Assembly: GCF_027257875.1 (NCBI RefSeq)
Contig: NZ_JAPVQY010000024.1
Coordinates: forward strand, 36,463 to 100,462
Length of the DNA: 64,000 nucleotides
Direction: 5' to 3'
Source: Burkholderia sp. IMCC1007
GTDB lineage: Bacteria > Pseudomonadota > Gammaproteobacteria > Burkholderiales > Burkholderiaceae
The notes beneath the pieces are model-generated. The model ran no database searches, was not told the origin of the DNA, and saw only the letters and a list, made by a program, of their open reading frames with translations. Numbering within the stretch: the stretch's first letter is position 1; each line of letters begins with the position of its first letter. A program made the position numbers and the translations under genes. Below, piece by piece: positions 54,098-63,886 of the stretch.

Positions 54098-55108
54098 CTA
54101 CCCCCTTGGTTGTGTCGTTGCAATGGCCGGAATCGAGTCGCCCTCAAAGAATGGCTCACCCGCTCGGCGTTCGTGGCTTGGCGCGTGGCCAAAGAATGAT
54201 CGAAACGCGCGACTGAAATGCGTGGAGCTCTGAAAACCGCATCTTTTCGTGACGCTCGCGATCGGTAAATTCGAATAGCGAATCAACTTTCTTGCTGCCC
54301 TCAATCGAATGCCAATGTAATATTCGTAAGGAGTGGTATTCAGGGACTCCCTGAATACTCTCTGCAGGTGACGCATCGAAACGCCAACGAGACGCGCCAG
54401 ATCGGGAACAGTGAGCGGTTCGTCGATGTTTGCCTCCATCAGGCGGACTGTCTCGACCAATTCGTGACGTGAAAAACCGACACGCGACGCAACCGGTATC
54501 GGCTGAGGATCAGACACCTCCCTCACACAGTCCACCGAGAATTGCTCGGAAATGTTCCGTGCCATCACCTTGCCCTGATCCTGCGTAATCAGGTGCAACA
54601 TCATGTCGAGCGGGGCCGTTCCACCGGTACATGTGATCCGGTCACGATCCATCGCGAAGAGCTCGTCGACGAAGCGCACGTCGGGAAACTCGGAATGCAG
54701 TTCGGAAAGCACTTCCCAGTGAATCGCGCAACGGTAACCATCAAGCAGACCGCTTGCCATCAGCGCGTATGCACCGGTACACAGACCGCCAAGCGCGACA
54801 CCGCGCTCCGCGAGCGCCTGAAGTAGGGTTATCACTTGGCCATCGACTGCATCGCGAACGTCCCATCCGCCACACACGAACACCACGTCCGGCAGCGATT
54901 GGCTCATATCCAGTACACGAGACGGCCCTGCTGCGATTCCGTTGCTCGCGACTACTGGCCGCTCGTCGACCGAATAGATAGACCATTGATAGAGTTCCGC
55001 CTCGCGCAGCTGATTCGCCATTCGCAGTGCCTCTATCGCACTCGTCAATGCGATCATCGAATATTTCGACAATGTGAGGAATCCGAATGTCTTAAATGGC
55101 TCACCCAT
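54098..55108 (-). CDS. GlxA-family regulator (DJ-1/PfpI domain + AraC HTH)
   Basis: The 336-aa protein has an N-terminal class I amidotransferase-like domain (about 5-190) with GGLCTGAYALMASGLLDGYR. A C-terminal AraC HTH (about 225-320) has LARLVGVSMRHLQRVFRESLNTTPYEYYIGIRL and CGFQSSTHFSRAFRSFFGHAPS. This architecture includes GbdR and CdhR, which activate glycine-betaine and carnitine catabolism in Pseudomonas; the surrounding genes fit. It ends 5 nt before the binding-protein gene. Confidence 0.9.
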   Translation of the reverse strand: MGEPFKTFGFLTLSKYSMIALTSAIEALRMANQLREAELYQWSIYSVDERPVVASNGIAAGPSRVLDMSQSLPDVVFVCGGWDVRDAVDGQVITLLQALAERGVALGGLCTGAYALMASGLLDGYRCAIHWEVLSELHSEFPDVRFVDELFAMDRDRITCTGGTAPLDMMLHLITQDQGKVMARNISEQFSVDCVREVSDPQPIPVASRVGFSRHELVETVRLMEANIDEPLTVPDLARLVGVSMRHLQRVFRESLNTTPYEYYIGIRLRAARKLIRYSNLPIASVTKRCGFQSSTHFSRAFRSFFGHAPSHERRAGEPFFEGDSIPAIATTQPRG

Positions 55109-55172
55109 ATCCCGATCCTTTTGTGCAAGAGTATTCGAGTAAGGTCGTTAGTCCGTGATGGCGTTCATCGGG

Positions 55173-56093
55173 TCACCGATCGCGCTTTCCACCCTCGCAT
55201 TGCGCGACGACCCAATCGCAGAACACTTTTGCTTCCGGTGTCAGCATGCGATCGCTTGGATGCAGCAGGTAAAAGCCGCGCCCGGTGCGCACCGACGTCT
55301 CGACCGGTCGTACGAGCACGCCGGACGCCAGCATGTCGTCCGCAAGGTAGCGCCAACCCATCGCGACGCCCTGTCCGCCCATCGCCGCTTGCAGAACGGC
55401 CGGGTAGTTGTTGATGTAAAGATCCTGCCGCTGCTCACCCAGCACGATGTCGTTGTGCCCGAACCAGGTGCCCCAGTCCATCCAGTCCCAATGCCGCGTC
55501 TCCAGATGGATCAGCGTGGCGCGCAGCAAATCCTCGGTGCACGTGGTTGACCCAAGTCGAGCCAGATACGCAGGCGCACAGACGGGAAAGATCTCTTCCT
55601 CGAGCAGGAAGCGCGCGTTGCACGCCTGCCAGTAGCCATCGCCGAACTGAATCGCGAGGTCCGCGCCCTTGCGGATCTGCTTCGTATCCTCGTCGGATGC
55701 ATCGACGTGAATGATGATTTCGGGATGCTCGGCACGGAACTTCGGCAGGCGTGGTATCAGCCAGTGCGACGCGAATGCGAGATCGGTCGACACGGTGACC
55801 GTCGACGATCCGGCCTGCACTCTCAGGTCGTACGCCGCTGCGGACAGCAATCCGAATGCAGCATTCACCGTACGCTGAAACTTCCTGCCGGCGTCGGTGA
55901 GCGCGACGGACTTGTGCGAACGCACGAACAACGCGCAGCCGAGCGTTTCCTCAAGCAATCGGACCTGCCTGCTCACTGCACTCTGCGTCACGCACAGCTC
56001 GTCGGCGGCACTCGTGAAGCTCTCGTGCCGCGCCGCCGCCTCGAAGGCGGCAAGGTACGACAGCGGCGGAAGATGCTTGGTACGGTTGCTCAT
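55173..56093 (-). CDS. LysR-family regulator (GcvA-like)
   Basis: The 306-aa protein begins LPPLSYLAAFEAAARHESFTSAADELCVTQSAVSRQVRLLEE, the GcvA/AmpR-like winged helix. YAA-containing substrate-binding segments follow, with DLAIQFGDGYWQACNARFLLEEEIFPVCAP. It lies in the same direction between cdhB and the GlxA gene, giving the locus two dedicated regulators. Confidence 0.9.
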   Translation of the reverse strand: MSNRTKHLPPLSYLAAFEAAARHESFTSAADELCVTQSAVSRQVRLLEETLGCALFVRSHKSVALTDAGRKFQRTVNAAFGLLSAAAYDLRVQAGSSTVTVSTDLAFASHWLIPRLPKFRAEHPEIIIHVDASDEDTKQIRKGADLAIQFGDGYWQACNARFLLEEEIFPVCAPAYLARLGSTTCTEDLLRATLIHLETRHWDWMDWGTWFGHNDIVLGEQRQDLYINNYPAVLQAAMGGQGVAMGWRYLADDMLASGVLVRPVETSVRTGRGFYLLHPSDRMLTPEAKVFCDWVVAQCEGGKRDR

Positions 56094-56171
56094 CTCGATT
56101 CCGATACTTCTGTTTCAGGACTGACGCTGGACGCGCCACGGCGAACTTCGCCGTTTGGCGATGCGATCGAT

Positions 56172-56651
56172 TCAACGATCGCGCCGCAATGCGATGCCCT
56201 GCCCCGCGGACGCAGGCCAGGCTTCATTGCGCCGTGAAGCGTGGAGCGCATCGATCACTTCGAGCGTCGCGGCCCGGAACGCGCAACTGCGGCGCGCTGC
56301 CATGTCCACGTGAAGCAGCAGCGCTTCCATCGTAGCAAAGCGATGTGTCCGCGCCGGATCCTGCATGCTCAGGAAAACCCGCAATTTCCTGCTGTCGTAC
56401 TCCAGCACGCTCGCGGTGACGGCAAGCGGCTCGCCGGCCCGCAGCTCCTTCAGGTAATGCACGACGGTCTGCAACGTATAGATCGACACGTTCTCGCGCG
56501 ACCTGAAGGCCGCATCGATCCCGAGATGATCCATCAAGCCGTCGATCGAATCGCTGAACACTCGCACGTAGCAGGCGTCGTTCATGTGCCCGTTGTAGTC
56601 GATCCATTCGTCCAATACCGTCCCTTCGTAGACGACGGGTTCTTCGCTCAT
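56172..56651 (-). CDS. cdhB: Betainyl-CoA thioesterase (hot-dog fold)
   Basis: The product is 159 aa from MSEEPVVYEGTVLDEWIDYNGHMNDACYVRVFSDSID. The DYNGHMND segment is the 4-HBT-type hot-dog active-site start. In characterised carnitine loci CdhB hydrolyses betainyl-CoA to glycine betaine. Here it follows cdhA by 67 nt. It is assigned by fold plus context. Confidence 0.82.
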   Translation of the reverse strand: MSEEPVVYEGTVLDEWIDYNGHMNDACYVRVFSDSIDGLMDHLGIDAAFRSRENVSIYTLQTVVHYLKELRAGEPLAVTASVLEYDSRKLRVFLSMQDPARTHRFATMEALLLHVDMAARRSCAFRAATLEVIDALHASRRNEAWPASAGQGIALRRDR

Positions 56652-56718
56652 TCGGTTCCACCCTTCGCGATATCTCGCACCATGCCGGGCGTCCGGCGCC
56701 CGGTACCTTCCTGTCGAC

Positions 56719-57720
56719 TCACCGGGCCGCGACTTTCCGGTTCCCAACCACATCGAGCGCGCGCGACGGATGCTCGGCCGCGTTGATCGCCCGGTTCGCT
56801 TCGACGATCTTCCGGTCGCGCTCGGCCGCCAGTTCGTGGAAGCTGCGGTCGTCCTCTTCCAAATGGATGCCCTCGACGAGAATCCGGATCGTCTCCGCGT
56901 CGAGCTTCGGGTTGCCGAGATCGTCCCACCAGCGATGGAACGAAGGCGCGAACCGTTCGCAGAACACGCCAATGCCATGCCCGCCGCTGCCGAGGTTGAA
57001 CAGCATGTGCGGGCCCATCACCGACCAGCGCAGGCCGGGGCCCGCATGCACAGCCTTATCGACATCCTCGACGGTCGCCACACCCTCGACCACGAGATGG
57101 ATCGCTTCGCGCCACAGCGCCGCCTGCAACCGGTTAGCGACGTGTCCGGGCACTTCCTTGTTCACGCGAATCGTCGTCTTGCCGCACGCAGTATAGAAAT
57201 CTTCCGCCAGTTCGATCACGCCGGGTTCGGTCCGGTCGTTGGCGAGGAGTTCGACGAGCGGGATCAGGTGCGGGGGATTGAACGGGTGGCCGAGGATGAA
57301 GCGGCCCGGATTCCGCCAGCCGTTCTGCATTTCCTTCACGAGCAGGCCCGACGCGCTGGAGCAGACGATCGCACGCGGGTCGAGATGACGCTCGATCCGG
57401 CCGTAAAGGTCGTGCTTGATCTCGATGCGCTCCGGCACGCTTTCCTGGACGAACTGCGCGCGCGCGACGGCTTCCTCCGGCGTGCGCAGGAAGCGAACAC
57501 GGTCCGGGTTGCCGCGTTCGGCGAGCCCGAGACGCTCGAGGCTCGGCCATGCGTGGCGCACGTAGTCGCGCACGAACGCCTCGACGTCCGGCGACGGGTC
57601 GTACACGTCGACTTCCAGCCCCGACGCGAGAAACAGCGCCGTCCAGCTCGCGCCGATCGTGCCGGCCCCGAGAATGCCGACGACGTCGATGCCGTGCGGA
57701 ATGTCATGCTTGTCGCTCAT
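56719..57720 (-). CDS. cdhA: L-carnitine dehydrogenase (3-hydroxyacyl-CoA dehydrogenase family)
   Basis: The 333-aa protein has a Rossmann motif at about 12-40 (VGILGAGTIGASWTALFLASGLEVDVYDP). GHPFNPPHLIPLVEL is shared by 3-hydroxyacyl-CoA and carnitine dehydrogenases, and GPGLRWSVMGPH is carnitine-dehydrogenase-like. It oxidises L-carnitine to 3-dehydrocarnitine with NAD+. Neighbouring cdhB and the beta-keto-acid cleavage enzyme complete the route to glycine betaine. Confidence 0.88.
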   Translation of the reverse strand: MSDKHDIPHGIDVVGILGAGTIGASWTALFLASGLEVDVYDPSPDVEAFVRDYVRHAWPSLERLGLAERGNPDRVRFLRTPEEAVARAQFVQESVPERIEIKHDLYGRIERHLDPRAIVCSSASGLLVKEMQNGWRNPGRFILGHPFNPPHLIPLVELLANDRTEPGVIELAEDFYTACGKTTIRVNKEVPGHVANRLQAALWREAIHLVVEGVATVEDVDKAVHAGPGLRWSVMGPHMLFNLGSGGHGIGVFCERFAPSFHRWWDDLGNPKLDAETIRILVEGIHLEEDDRSFHELAAERDRKIVEANRAINAAEHPSRALDVVGNRKVAAR

Positions 57721-57787
57721 TGCTCTCCACCATCCTGAATAGAAATACCGTTTGCCGGGTGCGGGTCACGCCGGCCATCCCGGCCGG

Positions 57788-58765
57788 TCAAAGGTCCAGC
57801 ACGAGCCGGGGCGATTTCGATCGCGAGCAGCAGACCGCGATCACGTCGTTCGCGCACTTCTCGTCGTCGGTCAGTATGTGATCGCGATGCTCCGGCACGC
57901 CATCGACCACATCGGTCAGGCACGCGCCGCAGATCCCTTGTTCGCATACCGTATCGACGCGGAAGCCCGCGTGCTTCAACACCTGAAGAATGCTCTGGTC
58001 GGCCGGCACGTCGAGCTCGACGCCGGCGCGCTGCAGCACGACGCGAAACGCCGTGTTCTCCGCGCCTGCCGGCGTTGCCGCCGAGAAGCGCTCGAAATGA
58101 ACCGCGCCGTCCGGCCAGTGCGCGGCTGCCCGTTCGACGGCGTTCATCAGGCCGCCGGGCCCGCAGCAATACACGTGACGCCCGGCCACCGCGTCGGCCA
58201 GCAGCGCCTTCACGTCGAGACCGTTGCGCGGATCGCCGCCGTCGAACCACAGGTTCACGCGATCGCGGAACGCCACCGTGTCGCGCAACAGCGCGACGAA
58301 CGCAGCATCGCTTTCGTGACGCGCGCAGTAGTGCAATTCAAACGGCGTGCCGCACCGATGCAAGTGGTACGCCATCGACAGGATCGGCGTGATGCCGATG
58401 CCGCCCGCGATCAACAACGACGAGGTCGCCTCGGCCGCCATCGGAAAATGGTTGTACGGCCCACTGACGTGCAACGAGTCGCCGGGCGCCACTTCGTCAT
58501 GCATGAATCGCGAGCCGCCGCGGCTCGTCGGGTCCTTCAGCACGGCGATCCGGTAGCTGTCGCGCACGCCGGGCGCGTCGTACAGCGAGTACTGTCGCGT
58601 GATGCCGTTGCCCAGATGCACGGCCACATGCGCGCCCGGCTCGTACGCCGGCAACTCGCCGTGGTCTTCGCGTGCAAGCTCATAGCTGCGGATGCCGTTC
58701 GCCACGTCGGCGATCGACCGCACGATCAGCGGCTGGCGCTCCAGTGTTCCAGTTTGATGTTGCAT
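57788..58765 (-). CDS. Oxygenase reductase with C-terminal 2Fe-2S (CntB/YeaX-like)
   Basis: The product is 325 aa from MQHQTGTLERQPL, start 58765 with AGAGGAAA. The domains are flavin binding (RQYSLYDAPG near 65), NAD binding (LLIAGGIGITPILSMAYHL near 130, CCGPGGLMNAV), and a plant-type ferredoxin (about 240-325) with CEQGICGACLTDVVDG and a final Cys in CCSRS. This VanB-like layout and length fit CntB/YeaX, the partner of CntA. GbcB of betaine demethylation is a longer alternative. It feeds electrons to the Rieske protein at 61261-62403. Confidence 0.85.
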   Translation of the reverse strand: MQHQTGTLERQPLIVRSIADVANGIRSYELAREDHGELPAYEPGAHVAVHLGNGITRQYSLYDAPGVRDSYRIAVLKDPTSRGGSRFMHDEVAPGDSLHVSGPYNHFPMAAEATSSLLIAGGIGITPILSMAYHLHRCGTPFELHYCARHESDAAFVALLRDTVAFRDRVNLWFDGGDPRNGLDVKALLADAVAGRHVYCCGPGGLMNAVERAAAHWPDGAVHFERFSAATPAGAENTAFRVVLQRAGVELDVPADQSILQVLKHAGFRVDTVCEQGICGACLTDVVDGVPEHRDHILTDDEKCANDVIAVCCSRSKSPRLVLDL

Positions 58766-58814
58766 CGTGATTTCCTCTGGATGATCGATATCCGCTGTCC
58801 GAATCCCGGTCCGT

Positions 58815-60242
58815 CTATGCGTGTGCGATCTGCACGTGACGGACGGTCGTGTAGTTCTCGAGCGCGTAGACCGACATGTCGCTGCCATACCCGGAAGCCT
58901 TCATGCCGCCGTGTGGCATCTCGGCCGTCGCGATGCCGTGCGCATTCACCCACGTCATTCCGCACCGCAGGCGCGCCGCGATCTTCATCGCGTTGCCGAC
59001 ATCGCCGGTCCAGACCGACGACGCCAGGCCGTACTTGCTGTCGTTCGCGAGCCGGATCGCCTGCTCCACCCCGCTGAAGCGCGTGACGGAAACGACAGGC
59101 CCGAACACCTCGTTCTGCACGATTTCGTCATCCTGCCGTGCATGCGCGACGATCGTCGGTGCGTAGAAGAAGCCGGCGCCGTCGACCGCTCGGCCGCCGG
59201 TGACGATTTCCGTGTGATGCAATTCACGCGCACGATCGACGAAGCCCGCGACATGCCGGCGATGCCGTTCGGAAATGATCGGCCCCATCTCGGTCGCGGG
59301 ATCGTTCGGGCCGCCAAGCCGGATCGACGACACGCGGTTTGCGAGATCTGCGACGAACCGGTCGTACACTGCGTCTTCGACGTAGAGTCGGCACGGCTGC
59401 GCACAGTCCTGCCCCGCATTGAAGAACGACCCGGCGCGAATCCCTGCGACCACGGCATCGAGATCGGCGTCGTTGAAGACGAGCACCGGCGCCTTTCCGC
59501 CGAGCTCCATGTGCGTATGCATCAGGTGCCGAGACGACGCCTCGAGGATCCGGCTGGCCGTCGCCGGCCCGCCGGTGAGCGACACGAGATCGAGTTGCGG
59601 ATTGTCGATCAGCGCGTTGCCGGTCGTCGCGCCGCGCCCGACGACGACGTTCACGACACCCTTCGGAAAGATGGCCGTCGCCAGCTCCGCGACGCGCAAC
59701 GTCGTCAGCGGCGTGAGTTCGGACGGCTTCAGGACCACTGTGCAACCGGCGGCCAGCGCGGGCGCCAGCTTCCACGCGGCCATCATCAGCGGGTAGTTCC
59801 ATGGTGCGATCGAGCCGACGACACCAACCGCATCGCGGCGGATCATCGACGTGAAGCCCGCCACGTACTCGCCCGCGTTCGAGCCCGACACGCAGCGCGC
59901 CGCGCCCGCCATGAACCGGATGACGTCGACGGTCAGCGGCAGTTCGTCGGCTTTCACGGAATACAGCGGCTTGCCGCAGTTCAATGCTTCGAGCGCGGCG
60001 AACTCGTCCGCGTGTGCCTCGATTGCATCCGCCAACGCGAGCAGGCGGGACGCGCGCGTAGCCGGCGGCGTCGCGGACCACGCGGGGAACGCGGCGGCCG
60101 CCGCCGCGACGGCTGCGTCCACTTGCTCGCTCGTCGCCTCGGCGATGTGCGTGATGACGTCGCCGGTCGCCGGGTTCACGACCGGAAGCGGTTCTCCGTC
60201 GCCGTTGACCAGTTCGCCGTGGATCAGGTTCTTCGTTTGCAT
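58815..60242 (-). CDS. Aldehyde dehydrogenase (betaine-/aminobutyraldehyde-type)
   Basis: The 475-aa NAD(P) enzyme has [42 protein letters not shown] with the general-base Glu, and [16 protein letters not shown] with the catalytic Cys. The loop usually FTGS reads LTGGPATA. Similar enzymes oxidise betaine aldehyde or 4-(trimethyl)aminobutyraldehyde. If the Rieske pair is a true carnitine oxygenase, malic semialdehyde is another candidate. It lies between cdhC and the reductase gene in the same operon. Confidence 0.88.
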   Translation of the reverse strand: MQTKNLIHGELVNGDGEPLPVVNPATGDVITHIAEATSEQVDAAVAAAAAAFPAWSATPPATRASRLLALADAIEAHADEFAALEALNCGKPLYSVKADELPLTVDVIRFMAGAARCVSGSNAGEYVAGFTSMIRRDAVGVVGSIAPWNYPLMMAAWKLAPALAAGCTVVLKPSELTPLTTLRVAELATAIFPKGVVNVVVGRGATTGNALIDNPQLDLVSLTGGPATASRILEASSRHLMHTHMELGGKAPVLVFNDADLDAVVAGIRAGSFFNAGQDCAQPCRLYVEDAVYDRFVADLANRVSSIRLGGPNDPATEMGPIISERHRRHVAGFVDRARELHHTEIVTGGRAVDGAGFFYAPTIVAHARQDDEIVQNEVFGPVVSVTRFSGVEQAIRLANDSKYGLASSVWTGDVGNAMKIAARLRCGMTWVNAHGIATAEMPHGGMKASGYGSDMSVYALENYTTVRHVQIAHA

Positions 60243-60285
60243 GACTGCTCGACCTCGTGAATGTTCACCGATAGTGCCGGCTCGA

Positions 60286-61215
60286 TCAGAACCCGACCTG
60301 ATCTTTACCCTTCAGCCCCAGACGCGCCCGCGCCTCGGCCGGCGTCGCGACGGTGAAGCCGAGCTCCTCCACGATGCGCCGGATCTTCTTCACCTGATCG
60401 GCGTTCGACGCGGCCAGTTGTCCGCGATCGATGTACAGGTTGTCCTCGAGCCCCACGCGCACGTTGCCGCCCATGACAGCCGACTGCGTCGCGAACTTCA
60501 TCTGGTTGCGCCCGGCCGCCAGCACCGACCATTCGAACCCGTCGCCGAACAGGCGCTGCGCGATGCTGTGCAGATGGCTCAGGTTGTCGGTGTCCGCGCC
60601 CATACCGCCGAGGATCCCGAAGATCATCTGGATGAAAAACGGCGGCTTCAGCAGCCCCTTATCGACGAAGTACGCGAGGTTGTACAGATGCCCGAGGTCG
60701 TAGCACTCGAACTCGAAGCGCGTGCCGTGCGTTTCGCCGAGTTCGCGCAGTGTGTACTCGATGTCCTTGAACGTGTTCTTGAACACGAAGTCGCGCGTCA
60801 TGTCGAGGAACGCCGGTTCCCAGTCGTGCTTCCATGTGTCGTGCTTCTGCAGCATCGGGAAGATGCCGAAGTTCAGCGACCCGCAGTTCAGTGACGCCAT
60901 CTCCGGCTTCGCGACGAGCGCCGCCTCGAGGCGCTGCTCGAGCGTCATGCCGAGGCCGCCGCCCGTCGACACGTTGATGATCGCGTCGCTGTTCGCCTTG
61001 ATGACCGGCAGAAACTTCATGAACACCTTCGGATCGGGCGTGGGCCGCCCCGTCTCCGGATCGCGCGCATGCAGATGGATGATCGATGCGCCGGCCTCCG
61101 CGGCGGCGATCGATTCGGCGGCGATCTGCGCGGGCGTGATCGGCAGGTGCGGCGACATCGTCGGCGTATGGATGCCGCCCGTCACCGCGCAAGTGATGAT
61201 GATGCTGTTCGACAT
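60286..61215 (-). CDS. cdhC: 3-Dehydrocarnitine:acetyl-CoA cleavage enzyme (BKACE family)
   Basis: The 309-aa protein has the family blocks [42 protein letters not shown] (zinc ligands in HLHARD) and [12 protein letters not shown]. CdhC condenses 3-dehydrocarnitine with acetyl-CoA to give betainyl-CoA and acetoacetate. It is cotranscribed with cdhA and cdhB, which supports this member of the family over other beta-keto-acid cleavage activities. Confidence 0.87.
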   Translation of the reverse strand: MSNSIIITCAVTGGIHTPTMSPHLPITPAQIAAESIAAAEAGASIIHLHARDPETGRPTPDPKVFMKFLPVIKANSDAIINVSTGGGLGMTLEQRLEAALVAKPEMASLNCGSLNFGIFPMLQKHDTWKHDWEPAFLDMTRDFVFKNTFKDIEYTLRELGETHGTRFEFECYDLGHLYNLAYFVDKGLLKPPFFIQMIFGILGGMGADTDNLSHLHSIAQRLFGDGFEWSVLAAGRNQMKFATQSAVMGGNVRVGLEDNLYIDRGQLAASNADQVKKIRRIVEELGFTVATPAEARARLGLKGKDQVGF

Positions 61216-61260
61216 GTCAGGTCTCTCGTGAATGCGGAAGGTTCGATCGGTGTGCGGGCG

Positions 61261-62403
61261 TCACTTCAGCGCGGTCTGGTATGCCTGCAGCACGAGGCCG
61301 TGAAAGTGGTGCAGCGCGTGCTCACTCATCCCCGAATGCTGCGGGTCGTTCACGATTCGGCCGCTTTCGAATGCCGGCGTCGACATCCCGCGCTGCACGC
61401 TTTCGACGAGGTCGATGTCCTCCTGCTGCAGCACGTCGCGAACATAGTTGATCGCTTCGATTTCCTGAGGCGTAGGCTCCGACGATTCGAAGTAGAAGTC
61501 GTAGGTCTCGATCGTGCGATCAGGCGCCACCGGGATGATATTCAGCACCAGGAAGTTCGCGCGCCCCGGATAGCGCAGCAGGCACGTGTTGGGCCAGACC
61601 CACCACACCGCGTGGTCGTCACATGTTGCGCCTTCGACGCTGTATGCCGTGTTCTCGGCGTTGCCGCCCTTCGCCATGTGGCTCGAATAGATCCCGTGCG
61701 TCGTGACCTTGTAGGTGTCGAACTGGAGCAGGCTGACGAAATCCTTGTGCGCCGTCGGGCAGTGATAGCACTCGAGGAAGTTGTCGACCACGTTCTTCCA
61801 GTTCGATTTGATGTCAAACTGCAACCGGCGCGCAAAGGTGAGCTCGCCGACATCCGGCGCGAACCGGTCGATCTCCGCCTTCAGGTCGCCGCTTTGCGAT
61901 GCGAGCGACGCGGCAGCCGGATCCATGTTGATGTAGACGAAGCCGCAGAATTCCTCGACCTGCACCTGCGACAGGCAGACCTCTTCCTTCCTAAAGTCGA
62001 CCAGCGTCTCGGTCATCGGCGCATTGCGAAGCCCGCCGTCGAGGTTGTAGCTCCATGCGTGGTACGGGCACGTGATGACCCGGGTCTTGCCTTCGCCGGT
62101 CAGCAGGTGATGCGCGCGGTGCTTGCAGACGTTGTAGAACGCTCGCAGTTGTCCGCTGCGATCGCGCACGATCGCGATGCTCCTGCCCGCGACATCGGCG
62201 ACGAAGTACGCACCGGGTTCGCGCACCTTCTCGACGTGACAGACCCACTGCCAGCTGCGATGGAAGACGGCCTGCATTTCGGCATCGAAATACTTCGCGT
62301 CCGTATAGCATTTCGCGTTGAGGGTGGACGATGCCGCGACGTCGTGCATCTTGAACCCTTGACCGGCGAGGTCGATATCCGTTTGCGCAAGGCATTCGCT
62401 CAT
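61261..62403 (-). CDS. Rieske oxygenase large subunit, CntA/YeaW-like
   Basis: The 380-aa protein has a Rieske site at about 90-115 (FYNVCKHRAHHLLTGEG then CPYHAWSYNLDGGLR). The mononuclear iron site is DNFLECYHCPTAHKDF, where the bridging residue between the two centres is Glu rather than the common Asp, as in CntA. The C-terminal DLVESVQRGM and HSGMSEHALHHFHGL also match CntA/YeaW. It probably oxidises carnitine, gamma-butyrobetaine or glycine betaine with its reductase. GbcA is usually longer. First gene of the minus-strand operon. Confidence 0.87.
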   Translation of the reverse strand: MSECLAQTDIDLAGQGFKMHDVAASSTLNAKCYTDAKYFDAEMQAVFHRSWQWVCHVEKVREPGAYFVADVAGRSIAIVRDRSGQLRAFYNVCKHRAHHLLTGEGKTRVITCPYHAWSYNLDGGLRNAPMTETLVDFRKEEVCLSQVQVEEFCGFVYINMDPAAASLASQSGDLKAEIDRFAPDVGELTFARRLQFDIKSNWKNVVDNFLECYHCPTAHKDFVSLLQFDTYKVTTHGIYSSHMAKGGNAENTAYSVEGATCDDHAVWWVWPNTCLLRYPGRANFLVLNIIPVAPDRTIETYDFYFESSEPTPQEIEAINYVRDVLQQEDIDLVESVQRGMSTPAFESGRIVNDPQHSGMSEHALHHFHGLVLQAYQTALK

Positions 62404-62697
62404 GAAGCGCTCCTGAAAGGTTGAACTGGCAATTCAAGCGGGAGAGAACTGCTTTGATGCGAATCTACGCACCGTCGCATGGCGTCGCAAACGAGGAAAT
62501 AAAAGCCAAATGGGCCGAAAAAACTGGGGCAACCGGAGCGGGTGCGCGACGCCCCGCATCCTGGCCGGTTCCGCTAGCTTGATGTCGCAATTCACCGGTC
62601 GCCGCCCGACGCAAGCCGCTAGGATCGGGTAATCCATCGGCTGCAATATCCGCACAACACGGCCGATTCTCGTTAGCGCTAGAACGGGGGTTCAGGC
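62404..62697. other. Divergent promoter region of the carnitine locus
   Basis: The 294-bp gap separates the minus-strand operon from the plus-strand binding-protein gene and must hold both promoters and the sites for the GlxA- and LysR-type regulators. I could not identify a convincing paired -35/-10 set or regulator site by eye. Confidence 0.4.
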
Positions 62698-63645
62698 ATG
62701 AGACTCAAGAACGTCTTTGTATCCGGGATGCTGGCACTCGCATTCGCGCTGCCCACCGCCGCATCCGCCGGCGACGACGCAACTTGCCGCGACGTCAGGC
62801 TCTCGAACATCGGTTGGACCGACATCACGGTGACGACGGCGGTCGCGTCGCTACTCTTCAAGAGCCTCGGTTATCGGCCGGCCACGACGATCTCGTCCGT
62901 GCCGATTTCGTTTGCAGGACTCAAGAGCAAGCAGATCGACGTGTCACTCGGCTATTGGTGGCCGATACAGGAAAGGCAGATCCAGCCGTTTCTCGACGCA
63001 AATGCGTTCGTCAAGCTCGAGCCGCCGAACCTGTCCGGCGCGAAGGAAACGCTGGCCACCGTCGACTATGCGTTTCAGGGCGGACTTCAGTCGTTCGACG
63101 ACATCGCGAAGCACCGGGCCGAGCTCGACGGCAAGATCTACGGAATCGAGCCCGGCAGCAGCGCGAACGCGACGATCCAGAAGATGATCGATACGAATCA
63201 ACACGGGCTTCACGGTTTCAAACTGATCGAATCGAGCGAAGCCGGAATGCTGGTGACGGTGCAACGCGCGCTGCGCGACAAGAAATGGGTTGTCTTCATC
63301 GGCTGGGCGCCGCATCCGATGAACATTCAGGTTCCCATCAAATATCTCGCCGGCGGCGACGCGGCGTTCGGCCCGAATTATGGGGAAGCGCGGGTCTTTA
63401 CGCTGACCGCGACCGGATATGCACAACGCTGCCCGAATGCTGGGCGGCTTGTGTCGAACCTGCGGTTCTCGACCGACATGGAAAATCAGCTCATGCTCGA
63501 CGTCATGAACAAGGTACGGCCCGAGGACGCGGCAAAGGCATATATCCATAAGCACCCGAGCGTTCTAGATGGTTGGCTCAACGGGGTCGCGAGCTTCGAT
63601 GGCAAGAACGGAGTGGCCACGGTGAAGACCGCGCTCGGCCTTTAG
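62698..63645 (+). CDS. Carnitine/betaine ABC binding protein (CaiX-like)
   Basis: The 315-aa periplasmic protein has a signal peptide ending PTAASAG near residue 23. The OpuAC fold carries NIGWTDITVTTAVASLLFKSLGYRPA, KSKQIDVSLGYWWPIQERQI and WVVFIGWAPHPMNIQ, with Trp residues suited to binding trimethylammonium groups. In Pseudomonas caiX precedes cdhCAB; here it is divergent from the cdh genes. No permease or ATPase genes lie beside it. Confidence 0.88.
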   Translation: MRLKNVFVSGMLALAFALPTAASAGDDATCRDVRLSNIGWTDITVTTAVASLLFKSLGYRPATTISSVPISFAGLKSKQIDVSLGYWWPIQERQIQPFLDANAFVKLEPPNLSGAKETLATVDYAFQGGLQSFDDIAKHRAELDGKIYGIEPGSSANATIQKMIDTNQHGLHGFKLIESSEAGMLVTVQRALRDKKWVVFIGWAPHPMNIQVPIKYLAGGDAAFGPNYGEARVFTLTATGYAQRCPNAGRLVSNLRFSTDMENQLMLDVMNKVRPEDAAKAYIHKHPSVLDGWLNGVASFDGKNGVATVKTALGL

Positions 63646-63707
63646 GCGGAAAGCACCGAGACGCCCCTATCGTCGGCAACGCGCATCTGCAAGATAAGAG
63701 GCAACCC

Positions 63708-63839
63708 ATGGCAACGAGCATGAAGGCGTTTCTCACCCATTTCGCCAGGCAACTCGCTCGCCTCGCAGCGCTTGGTGCGAGGCATCCATTAGAGCACTGG
63801 TGCGCGATGGTGGCCGACGAACGGAGAAAGGAGCTTTAG
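63708..63839 (+). CDS. Small ORF (43 aa) after the caiX-like gene
   Basis: ATG 63708 has AAGAGG at suitable spacing. The peptide is basic and begins MATSMKAFLTHFARQLARLAALG. It lies 62 nt after the binding-protein stop and could be cotranscribed. No family recognised; the amphipathic N-terminal half might associate with membrane. Confidence 0.35.
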   Translation: MATSMKAFLTHFARQLARLAALGARHPLEHWCAMVADERRKEL

Positions 63840-63886
63840 CCACCCATTGCCGTCAGGTCACCGTCACTCCAGGCTACTAGGAAGCG

